A model generated the notes under the pieces. It saw only the letters and a list, made by a program, of their open reading frames with translations, was not told where the DNA came from and did not search any database. The position numbers were made by a program, and so were the translations under genes. This document shows positions 1 to 6,774 of a stretch of 64,000 bases of DNA, piece after piece; position 1 is the first letter of the stretch, and each line of letters starts with the position of its first letter. The stretch is from positions 254,330 through 318,329 of the forward strand of contig CBDCTQ010000009.1 of assembly GCA_965222105.1 (NCBI GenBank). The letters run 5' to 3'. The DNA is from CALGLS01 sp965222105 (GTDB lineage Bacteria; Bacteroidota; Bacteroidia; Chitinophagales; Saprospiraceae).

Positions 1-804
1 TTGTGAAACACTTGTATAAGCGTTGTAACTAAATTTAGCTTTACCTGATTTTCCTTTTTTGGTGGTAACCAGGATAACCCCGTTTGCTCCCCTCGAACCA
101 TAGATAGCAGCCGAAGCGGCATCTTTCAGCACTTCCACACTTTCAATATCGTTTGGGTTAACGGTAGCCAAACTTCCCGAAATCGGATACCCATCCACCA
201 CGATCAGCGGATTGGAGTCACCCGATAGCGATGAAGCTGCTCTGACCTGAACCTTTGGGTCTGCCCCTGGCTCGCCGCTTTGATTTTGGATCAAGACCCC
301 TGCCATCTTACCTGCTAAGGCATCATCCACACGATTGGCCTGAATAGCTGCTACATCATCGCCCCCTACCTGTGAAATGGCACCGGTATTGTGTGACTTT
401 TTTCGAGTACCATAACCAACCACCACCACTTCATCCAACACTTCTGAGTCGGTACTCATCACTACTTGCAAATTCGTCTGACCATTCACAGATACTTCGA
501 CCGTTTTATATCCGGTATAGCTAAAAAGCAGAACGGCGTCTTCCTCCACTTCGATGGAAAAGCGGCCATTCAAATCCGTAACCGTACCTTGAGTTGTCCC
601 TTTTACTATCACGTTGACTCCAATAAGCGGCTCGTTGTCTTCTGCGGCGGTAACAACCCCCGAAACAGTAATAAGCTGACCTGCTTCCAGGTAGCTCCCA
701 TTTGCAATTGCGGAATTCCCTGAAGAAAAAAGCCCAATCAACAACGCCAGCAGCAGGACCATCCTGGCGGAATTGTTGGAAAGAATTGTTAATTTTGTTG
801 ACAT
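1..804 (-). CDS. SusC/RagA-type TonB-dependent receptor, N-terminal part
   Basis: The reading frame is open from the ATG at 804 to the window edge (268 codons), so the C-terminal barrel lies outside. A signal peptide with a LLLALLIGLFSSG core is followed by a carboxypeptidase-D-like domain (about residues 45-120, VSGVVTAAEDNEPLIGVNV) and the SusC plug. The family signature is plain: DEVVVVGYGT, then DALAGKMAGV, then NPLIVVDGYPI, IESVEVLKDAASAAIYGSRG and GVILVTTKKG. SusC proteins form the outer-membrane channel that imports glycans or other large nutrients with a SusD lid and TonB energy. The SusD partner would be expected downstream, outside the window. The FadR-type regulator just upstream on the same strand suggests induction by a sugar acid or similar ligand, which is inference. 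The substrate cannot be read from this part. Confidence 0.95.
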   Translation of the reverse strand, partial: MSTKLTILSNNSARMVLLLALLIGLFSSGNSAIANGSYLEAGQLITVSGVVTAAEDNEPLIGVNVIVKGTTQGTVTDLNGRFSIEVEEDAVLLFSYTGYKTVEVSVNGQTNLQVVMSTDSEVLDEVVVVGYGTRKKSHNTGAISQVGGDDVAAIQANRVDDALAGKMAGVLIQNQSGEPGADPKVQVRAASSLSGDSNPLIVVDGYPISGSLATVNPNDIESVEVLKDAASAAIYGSRGANGVILVTTKKGKSGKAKFSYNAYTSVSQ

Positions 805-834
805 GATTTATTAATTTAAATTGTATTACGTTTT

Positions 835-860
835 CGCTCACCTCCGGGTGGGCGTTTTTT
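835..860 (+). terminator. Terminator-like hairpin on + strand
   Basis: CGCTCACC, a TCCG loop and GGTGGGCG are followed by six T residues. It reads as an intrinsic terminator on the + strand although no + strand gene ends here. It lies in the leader of the minus-strand SusC gene, where it would form a GC hairpin without a U-tract. Confidence 0.45.
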
Positions 861-1038
861 ATTTTTCAATCAAAGCATAGGGCCACCATCCCCAAACAAT
901 ACACTTTAGGAAAATAATTATTGAAAGTAATTACTGATATGTTGTGAGATGAAGGGAAAAGCTTCTAATACAGAGAGCTAGTTGTTGTTTTTTGCCATAG
1001 GCCGCCGATTGATCTGCTATTTTATGTATGTTGTACTG

Positions 1039-1767
1039 CTATTTATTATTTTGCTTTAAGCTTTGACTGTATTCAAACACTTCTTTCAAATGAATTCGCA
1101 TAGCTGCTGCTGCTTTTTCAGCCTCTTGATCAATGATGTGTTGTACAATGACCTTATGCTCTTTAAGCGCCTCATAAAAGCGACCGTTCTTGCAAATATC
1201 GAGCTGAATGAAATTATTGATGATATCGGGGGTAATGATCAACATTAATGACTTCAGCACCTTGTTTTTACTCGCTTCTGCGATTTTCAAATGAAAGATC
1301 AGGTCTTCTTCAACTGCTTGTTGACCTTGTTTCACCTTAGACTCATATGCTTCCAGGGCATTCTTAATGTTGGCAATATCCTGATCTGTTCTTCTCCATG
1401 CAGCCAATCTTGCAGATTCCGTTTCCAGCAAAACCCTCGTTTCGACCAATGAAGCAAAATCGCTGTTTTCAATTTTCAAAACATCCGAGATCAACCCTTC
1501 CAAAGCCGAAATTCCAATTCCCGCCACAACCGTTCCGCTCTGTGGAAGGGTCTTCAATATACCGTAAAACTCCAATTTTTTAATGGCGTCTCTGACATTA
1601 CTTCTCCCTACTCCAAGCCGTTCCGACAATTTTCGTTCTGGAGGTAGTTTATCACCGGGCTTCAGTTGTCCGGATGTAATCAGGTCTCTTATCTGTCTGA
1701 TGATTTTATCTACCGGCGACTCAATTCGTATTTCTTGAAAGTTGCTCAGCATACTTGAATGTGCCAT
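1039..1767 (-). CDS. GntR/FadR-family transcriptional regulator (FCD domain)
   Basis: A 242-residue protein with an N-terminal winged helix (about residues 20-85; PPERKLSERLGVGRSNVRDA is the recognition region) and a C-terminal all-helical FCD ligand-binding domain (about 95-230, with ETRVLLETESARLAA and a late HL..IAEAS...H pattern). FadR/GntR proteins of this type are usually repressors released by small carboxylates or sugar acids. An ATG at 1824 would add 19 residues, but that stretch is the triple TTGGTC operator, so the ATG at 1767 is preferred. It sits upstream of a SusC receptor on the same strand and next to a remnant of a sugar-acid dehydratase, which together suggest a former uptake and catabolism locus. 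The ligand is unknown. Confidence 0.88.
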   Translation of the reverse strand: MAHSSMLSNFQEIRIESPVDKIIRQIRDLITSGQLKPGDKLPPERKLSERLGVGRSNVRDAIKKLEFYGILKTLPQSGTVVAGIGISALEGLISDVLKIENSDFASLVETRVLLETESARLAAWRRTDQDIANIKNALEAYESKVKQGQQAVEEDLIFHLKIAEASKNKVLKSLMLIITPDIINNFIQLDICKNGRFYEALKEHKVIVQHIIDQEAEKAAAAMRIHLKEVFEYSQSLKQNNK

Positions 1768-1782
1768 AAAATTTGTGTTGTT

Positions 1783-1818
1783 TTGGTCAACTGGTAATTG
1801 GTCAACCAGTTTTTGGTC
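1783..1818. promoter_or_regulatory. Triple TTGGTC operator of the FadR-type regulator
   Basis: TTGGTC occurs at 1783, 1798 and 1813, exactly 15 bp apart. The middle copy is part of TGGTCAACCA, and the first part of TGGTCAACTGG, both close to the TGGT..ACCA half-site pair known for FadR-type regulators. The block lies just upstream of the preferred start at 1767, as expected for autoregulation. Confidence 0.6.
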
Positions 1819-1890
1819 GCCCAAATGTAGTGATTATTTTTAATCTGCCAAAAAAATCAACTGTTTTTTTCTCATAAGGGATGAGGAATT

Positions 1891-2043
1891 AAATAACCTA
1901 CCCGAAGGGCGTAGCAAATTTTTCTTTAGACTAGGCGTAATTTTTTGAAGAACCTGTCGGGCCACCAGGCGGGATAGCGAGTTATTTTAGAAAAATTCAA
2001 CGACGTATAAAGAAAAATTTGTAAACAAACGGGTAGATTATTT
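1891..2043. mobile_element. Small terminal-inverted-repeat element (MITE-like)
   Basis: About 153 bp with matching ends: AAATAACCTACCCG at the left and CGGGTAGATTATTT at the right, the reverse complement with one mismatch. A second inner pair (CAAATTTTTCTTTA against TAAAGAAAAATTTG) extends the symmetry, so the whole can fold on itself. It codes for nothing. No transposase is present, so movement in trans is inference. Confidence 0.5.
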
Positions 2044-2135
2044 CCTGCCTGCCCGCGGCAAGGTTTTCGAACTCCCCAACTTACCAATTCCATAAAGTCC
2101 CATTCTCTAAACTTGTAACAGACAGATAAGATCTT

Positions 2136-2402
2136 CTATTTATAATTCTCCGCTATGGCTTCATCATAGTCCAGACCCAGACCCGGCTTATCTGCTAAGA
2201 ATACATAGCCATCTTTTAGCGACAGCGGATGTTTGAAAACTTGATTCATCGTCTCTTTTCCAAAGCCAACAAACTCCTGGATATCAAAGTTATTCGCCCA
2301 GATATTCAAATGGGCTTGTGCGGCATGACAAATCGGAGATAATTCAGGCTCACCGTGTGGTACGGTTTTGAATCGGCCTCTCTGCCGATGGCTGTAGATA
2401 TG
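2136..2402 (-). pseudogene. C-terminal remnant of an enolase-superfamily sugar-acid dehydratase (RspA/ManD-like)
   Basis: About 88 codons in one open frame ending at the TAG at 2136-2138, with no start codon. The translation contains PHGEPELSPICHAAQAHLNI, then NFDIQEFVGFG, DGYVFLADKPGLGLDYDEA. This matches the C-terminal capping part of the mandelate racemase/mannonate dehydratase group (NFGIQEY..., DGY...PGLGV.ID). The N-terminal 300 or so residues are missing. The frame runs straight into the end of the higA gene, so the toxin-antitoxin module probably arrived together with the truncation. The family assignment is from memory of motifs; the exact substrate is not known. Confidence 0.65.
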
Positions 2403-2404
2403 GT

Positions 2405-3517
2405 TTAGTTCGATTCGTTCACTTCTATTTTTACGAAAAAATCCCTTCCGATATAATGGGGAATTAATTTGCGATGCTGCAAGCGTCCAATGATAATAGC
2501 AGGGTGGGTGTTCAATTTTTCAGCCCAATATAAAATATCATCATCACCAAGCGGAGCATCATCAAGCACAGCGTTTTCTTCAGCTTCGGTCAAAGTCCAT
2601 TTTACGGCAAATTCATCAGCTTCTTTTTCCTTTACTTTGTCCTGCTCGTTGTATTGGCCATTGCCTTCCAGAAAAATATCTTTTTTTCCATGCAATAGTA
2701 TGTGTCCTATTTCATGAAAAAACGAGAACCAGAAAATATCGTTGCGTTTATGCCTGCAAGAAAGCTGAATCAACGGGGTGGTATTGCTTTCTATCCATCG
2801 GGCTACGCCGTTGATGGGTGCCCCTTTCAAACAAGCTGTGTAAACCACTTTAACCCCTGCCTTCAAACACAGCGATTGAGCCCGTTCAAAAAAGTCATCT
2901 GGCTGTTCAGCCATGATGGATTTTAATTCCGGTAAAATCTCTTTTAGTGTTTTTGCAGAATATTTAGGTGCATTTATTTTCCGTGCTTCATTTTCCCCAC
3001 GTTGCAACCAGGCCGATAATGCATAGGGCGATTTGGTATGTGCCAGAGAAATGCGGAATGCCCCTTTCAGTTTTTGCCCGATGTAATAGTTTTCCCAAGA
3101 GATATGGGAGGAAATGCAAAAGAATTCGAAGAGGGCTTCCACCTTTTCCACTATTTTTCTGGTGGCAACAACCCAACCTTTTTTAGCCATATCTGCATAG
3201 GGGAATTCCTTTGCCCAGGGGATGGCCGCTTCTATGGTGGATTGTTGCTTATTTCGTGCAACGGCTTCGTCAAAGTTGTACTGTCGCTTGAGCCAATAAT
3301 TGGCAGGGATTTGCAGCACGTTTTCAAATTGTACGGCCATATCAGGTGTGATTGAACTCTTACCGTTCATCACTTCCGAAATGGTCTTGACGGGCTTATT
3401 GCACCTAACCGCAAATTCCAAAGGTGTCATTTGCAGCTCTTCCAGTTTTTCACGCAAATCCTCTCCAGGATGTGTGACAGTCTGGGGATTGTACTCGTTT
3501 CTGATGGTAGTAGTCAT
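2405..3517 (-). CDS. higA: HigA-type antitoxin fused to an ImmA/IrrE metallopeptidase domain
   Basis: A 370-residue protein. Residues about 10-75 form an XRE/HigA helix-turn-helix (HPGEDLREKLEELQMTPLEF, then NGKSSITPDMAVQFENVL). The C-terminal half carries the zinc peptidase motif HEIGHILLH near residue 265, typical of ImmA/IrrE (DUF955) proteins. A start at 3547 is possible but would overlap higB by 14 bp; the ATG at 3517 leaves a 16-bp gap and begins at the usual HigA length. It lies directly downstream of higB, the usual toxin-first order of hig modules. The protein should bind and neutralise HigB and repress the operon. The long form with a peptidase domain is common in Bacteroidota. Confidence 0.88.
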   Translation of the reverse strand: MTTTIRNEYNPQTVTHPGEDLREKLEELQMTPLEFAVRCNKPVKTISEVMNGKSSITPDMAVQFENVLQIPANYWLKRQYNFDEAVARNKQQSTIEAAIPWAKEFPYADMAKKGWVVATRKIVEKVEALFEFFCISSHISWENYYIGQKLKGAFRISLAHTKSPYALSAWLQRGENEARKINAPKYSAKTLKEILPELKSIMAEQPDDFFERAQSLCLKAGVKVVYTACLKGAPINGVARWIESNTTPLIQLSCRHKRNDIFWFSFFHEIGHILLHGKKDIFLEGNGQYNEQDKVKEKEADEFAVKWTLTEAEENAVLDDAPLGDDDILYWAEKLNTHPAIIIGRLQHRKLIPHYIGRDFFVKIEVNESN

Positions 3518-3533
3518 AAGAGTTCTTCCTTTT

Positions 3534-3866
3534 TTAGTGATAGTCAACGATTTCTGTTATATCCACACCTTTTATTTCTATCCAAATATATTTGCCGTCT
3601 TCATCAGTTGGGATGGGGGCTTCGTGCGGCACAAAAATCAATCGGTAGGGTTGGTCTAAGTTGCATGCCCATTGTCCTTTCCTATTTTCTGTAAGTTCGT
3701 GAAATTTACCTGGGGCGTGACGCAGTTCTTCAAGGTTTTCGGCAGCCGATAACTGGTCGAGACGTTGTTTGATGAGTTTGCCACGTTTCTGCCCAAACTT
3801 CTTGTACAACTTTCTGTCATCATTCACCACCTTTTTGAGGGTCTTTTCACTAATAGTTATGATCAT
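3534..3866 (-). CDS. higB: HigB/RelE-type toxin
   Basis: A 110-residue basic protein of the RelE/ParE fold: a helical N-terminus (KKFGQKRGKLIKQRLDQLSA), then LRHAPGKFHELTENRKGQWA and LDQPYRLIFVP, the usual strand with the catalytic-type Arg, and a C-terminal IKGVDITEIVDYH. HigB enzymes cut mRNA on the ribosome. The length and the immediately following higA are as expected. The promoter box TAATTTTG ends five bases before the ATG, so the transcript is probably leaderless. Confidence 0.88.
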   Translation of the reverse strand: MIITISEKTLKKVVNDDRKLYKKFGQKRGKLIKQRLDQLSAAENLEELRHAPGKFHELTENRKGQWACNLDQPYRLIFVPHEAPIPTDEDGKYIWIEIKGVDITEIVDYH

Positions 3867-3871
3867 TTTTG

Positions 3872-3879
3872 CAAAATTA
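3872..3879 (-). promoter_or_regulatory. higBA promoter -7 box TAATTTTG
   Basis: On the minus strand TAATTTTG matches TAnnTTTG and ends just upstream of the higB ATG. Repeats of TTTAAC/GTTAAA in the 60 bp upstream could be HigA operator sites. Confidence 0.5.
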
Positions 3880-4675
3880 CAATTTATTTTTAACAGAAAG
3901 TGTTAAATATTTCGTTAAAAATGTTAAGTTAATGTCCATTTGATAATAAAAAGTTCGCTCAGGTTGATTTTCTGTTTCATGCACTGCTCTTGCACCGTTC
4001 AAATCCCTGAAGGCATAGTCGTCATTGATGCTGACCAGACAGTAGCGTTCCAGCAGTGAGTTTAGAACGGCGTAGCAGTGATTATTTATCAAAAATGCTC
4101 CAACACCCACAGACAAGCCAGTTTCATAGCTCCCAATTCATGAAAATGCCGGTTGCGTTTTTCTGCTACTCAATCTTCCAAAGTCACTTCTTCCAAATAT
4201 TTTCGTAGTGTCTCCAGATCAGAAATGCTTTTCTTCTGGGATTTGAACTTAGCCTTTTCCTAATTTGTGAAACGGGTCACACAAATTCAAAATACCACAA
4301 TAGCCCTCCTATAGTAAACCCTAAGATGGAGGAAAATCCGAGAACCTGACTGCCGATCAGGCAGTACAAACATTTGGGAAATCAATAGACTTGTTTTGCA
4401 CTGAAAATCAAGCACTTACGATATCGTCCGTTTAAAGAGCATCCGAAATTATAATGTTATTCTCTTAAAAAGGCACTATTTAGGAATATAACTTAAATAA
4501 CAATGTGGTTACATAGTGAATATGTTGTTACATTTATTTGATTTTCACCTAACATACTGATTATCATAGTTGAACAAGTCTAATAGAAAAACAGGGAAGC
4601 CAACCAAAACCGCTGACGGACATCAAAATAGTTATAAGGAAAAAGAGGGAATGTTTTAGTTATGTTTTAGTTCCA
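3880..4675. other. Gene-free stretch upstream of higB
   Basis: No convincing gene. A 79-codon minus-strand frame (3877-4116) overlaps the higB promoter and has no recognisable motif. A short stop-terminated minus-strand frame near 4170-4255 reads SQKKSISDLETLRKYLEEV and may be the tail of a lost gene. The rest is AT-rich sequence without repeats that I can see. Confidence 0.4.
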
Positions 4676-4713
4676 AAAGAAAAACCCTCATAAATCGTTG
4701 ATTTACAAGGGTT
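4676..4713 (-). terminator. Terminator after tRNA-Gln
   Basis: On the minus strand AAACCCTTGTAAATC, loop AAC, GATTTATGAGGGTTT is followed by a T-rich tail, a clear intrinsic terminator about 16 bases after the tRNA. Confidence 0.75.
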
Positions 4714-4728
4714 TGAGAGGTCTATTTG

Positions 4729-4799
4729 TTGACCCACTAGGACTCGAACCTAGAATGGCTGGACCAAAACCAGCTGTGTTGCCATTACACCATGGGTCA
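4729..4799 (-). tRNA. tRNA-Gln (anticodon TTG)
   Basis: A cloverleaf of about 71 nt: acceptor TGACCCA pairs with TGGGTCA, anticodon stem GCTGG/CCAGC holds the loop TTTTGGT with anticodon TTG, and the T arm contains GGTTCGAGTCC. CCA is not encoded. Confidence 0.95.
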
Positions 4800-4823
4800 A
4801 TCCATGCTTGTAGGAAGCGGGCA

Positions 4824-4831
4824 CAAATTTA
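4824..4831 (-). promoter_or_regulatory. tRNA-Gln promoter -7 box TAAATTTG
   Basis: TAAATTTG on the minus strand lies about 25 bp before the tRNA and matches the Bacteroidota -7 consensus exactly. Confidence 0.55.
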
Positions 4832-4899
4832 CAACATTTTCGCATGTTAGTAAAGTTCAACAGAATCTTTTTTTTCGATCCCTTTTTTGATCCGAGGGG

Positions 4900-6570
4900 C
4901 TATGTTTCCTCCTCCCGCAGCACCCGCCGCAATATCTTTCCCACATTGCTCTTCGGCAACTCCTCTTTAAAGGCATAGGCCTTGGGCACTTTGTAGCCGG
5001 TGAGGTTTTCCCGGCAGAAGGTCTCCAATTCCTCCTGGGTGAGGGAGTCGTCCTTTTTCACGACAAAGAGCTTCACCACCTCTCCCGACTTTTCGTGGGG
5101 TATCCCAATGGCAGCCACTTCCAATACCTTAGGGTGGGTAGCCACCACGTCTTCCACCTCGTTGGGAAACACGTTGAACCCCGATACCAGGATCATATCT
5201 TTTTTGCGATCGACGATCTGGAAAAAACCACCCTCCTGCATCTTCCCAATGTCGCCCGTACTCAGCCAGCCATCGGATGTAAGCGCCTTGTTGGTTTCTT
5301 CTTCGCGATTGTAGTAACCCTTCATCACCTGGGGGCCTTTGATCTGTATTTCACCCACCATGCCCTGTGGCAAAGGATGTCCGTTTTCGTCGACGATCCG
5401 CAGATCGGTAGACGGCACTGGTAGGCCAATGGTGCCCACCCGCCCTGTGCCGTCCAGGGGGTTGATCGTAGCCACGGGCGAGCTTTCCGTCATGCCATAC
5501 CCTTCGCAGAGGGGGCAGCCCGTGATCTTTTTCCATTTTTCGGCAACGATCGTCTGCACAGCCATCCCCCCTCCGACGGTAACTTTGAGCGCAGAAAAAT
5601 CGACGGTCTGAAAATCGGCATCGTTGATCAGTGCATTAAACAAGGTGTTTACACCTGTCACCAACGATATCGGATATTTTTTAAATGCTCCGGTTACCGT
5701 CGACAGATTCCGCGGATTGACGATCAGCACGGTCTGCGTACCAATGCTCATCAAGGCCAGACAATTTACCGTAAAGGCAAAAATATGGTACATCGGCAAC
5801 GGCGACAAAGCCACTTCTTCGCCCTCTTTCAAAAACGGCAACATGCTTGACTGTATCTGAAGCATGTTGGCCACCAGGTTGCGGTTGGTCAGCATGGCCC
5901 CTTTCGACACCCCGGTAGTGCCGCCGGTATATTGCAGCAGGATCACATCGTTGGGCAACCCCTGGTGCTTTTTTAGTGTAAACTTTTTGCCCTGCTTGAG
6001 CGCCTCCTTAAAACTGACCGTGTTGGGAATGTCGTACTTGGGTACCATTCGCTTGACGTTGCGCACCACAAAATTCGTCATCGCCCCTTTGAAAGCACCC
6101 AGCAATTCGCCAATACTGGTCACAATGACGGTCTTGATCCCGGTTTTGTCGATGATCTTTTCCAGGTTGGCCGCAAAATTTTCAGCAATTACAATGGCCT
6201 TTGCATCCGAATCGGTAAACTGATGCTCCATCTCCCGCGGGGTGTACAACGGATTGGTATTGACCACCACCAGCCCAGCCCGCAAAGCCCCAAACAAGGC
6301 AATGGGATACTGCAACATGTTGGGCATCATCAGCGCCACCTTATCGCCCGCCTCCAGTCCCCTCGAAAGAAGGTAGGCACCAAACTGGGTAGAGTACTGA
6401 TCCAATTCTTTGAAACTGAGGTCTTTACCCATACAGGAAAAAGAGGTTTTGTTTTTGTATTTGGCAAATGTCTCATCAAACAAATCTACCAGCCCGGAGT
6501 ACTTTTCCGGGTCAATATTGGCGGGTACGCCGCCTGGGTAGTTCACCAGCCATGGTCGGGTTTCTGTCAT
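4900..6570 (-). CDS. fadD: Long-chain fatty acid-CoA ligase
   Basis: A 556-residue ANL-superfamily enzyme that activates fatty acids with ATP and CoA for beta-oxidation or lipid synthesis, acting at the inner face of the cytoplasmic membrane. The phosphate-binding loop YTGGTTGVSKG is at about 214-224, the adenylate motif GYGMTE at 357-362, STGD at 437-440, the hinge DRKKDMI near 454-460, and the late Lys motif in NVGKILRR near 543. Length and N-terminal MTETRPWLVNYPGGVP are typical of FadD. It stands alone, with a divergent promoter region shared with rpsA. Confidence 0.93.
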   Translation of the reverse strand: MTETRPWLVNYPGGVPANIDPEKYSGLVDLFDETFAKYKNKTSFSCMGKDLSFKELDQYSTQFGAYLLSRGLEAGDKVALMMPNMLQYPIALFGALRAGLVVVNTNPLYTPREMEHQFTDSDAKAIVIAENFAANLEKIIDKTGIKTVIVTSIGELLGAFKGAMTNFVVRNVKRMVPKYDIPNTVSFKEALKQGKKFTLKKHQGLPNDVILLQYTGGTTGVSKGAMLTNRNLVANMLQIQSSMLPFLKEGEEVALSPLPMYHIFAFTVNCLALMSIGTQTVLIVNPRNLSTVTGAFKKYPISLVTGVNTLFNALINDADFQTVDFSALKVTVGGGMAVQTIVAEKWKKITGCPLCEGYGMTESSPVATINPLDGTGRVGTIGLPVPSTDLRIVDENGHPLPQGMVGEIQIKGPQVMKGYYNREEETNKALTSDGWLSTGDIGKMQEGGFFQIVDRKKDMILVSGFNVFPNEVEDVVATHPKVLEVAAIGIPHEKSGEVVKLFVVKKDDSLTQEELETFCRENLTGYKVPKAYAFKEELPKSNVGKILRRVLREEET

Positions 6571-6622
6571 TATATTGAGCTTTTTTGTCTTTTTTGAGCT
6601 TTACTTAAACCGAGTAAAAGTA

Positions 6623-6630
6623 CAAATTTA
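6623..6630 (-). promoter_or_regulatory. fadD promoter -7 box TAAATTTG
   Basis: The minus-strand TAAATTTG matches TAnnTTTG; a TTG lies 16 bp upstream, slightly closer than usual. The leader would be about 50 nt. Confidence 0.5.
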
Positions 6631-6672
6631 GCAGCTTTCGCAAAATCAATACGCCGGTCAATTGCCTGTATT

Positions 6673-6703
6673 TTGGATTTTTTAACGAATAACCGTACCT
6701 TTG
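6673..6703 (+). promoter_or_regulatory. rpsA promoter (TTG-N20-TACCTTTG)
   Basis: TTG at 6673-6675 and TACCTTTG at 6696-6703 are 20 bp apart, a consensus Bacteroidota promoter. Because it lies inside the longest possible rpsA frame, it decides for the downstream start at 6775. Confidence 0.75.
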
Positions 6704-6774
6704 CGCCGCTAAAAATTTTTCTTAACCTCGTTTTGTACAAAAGTGTACGAGACTACAAACCCAAGGATTCTTTT

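Noticed and set aside
3877..4116. 79-codon minus-strand frame upstream of higB
   Set aside because: It overlaps the higB promoter, has no known motif and no promoter of its own.
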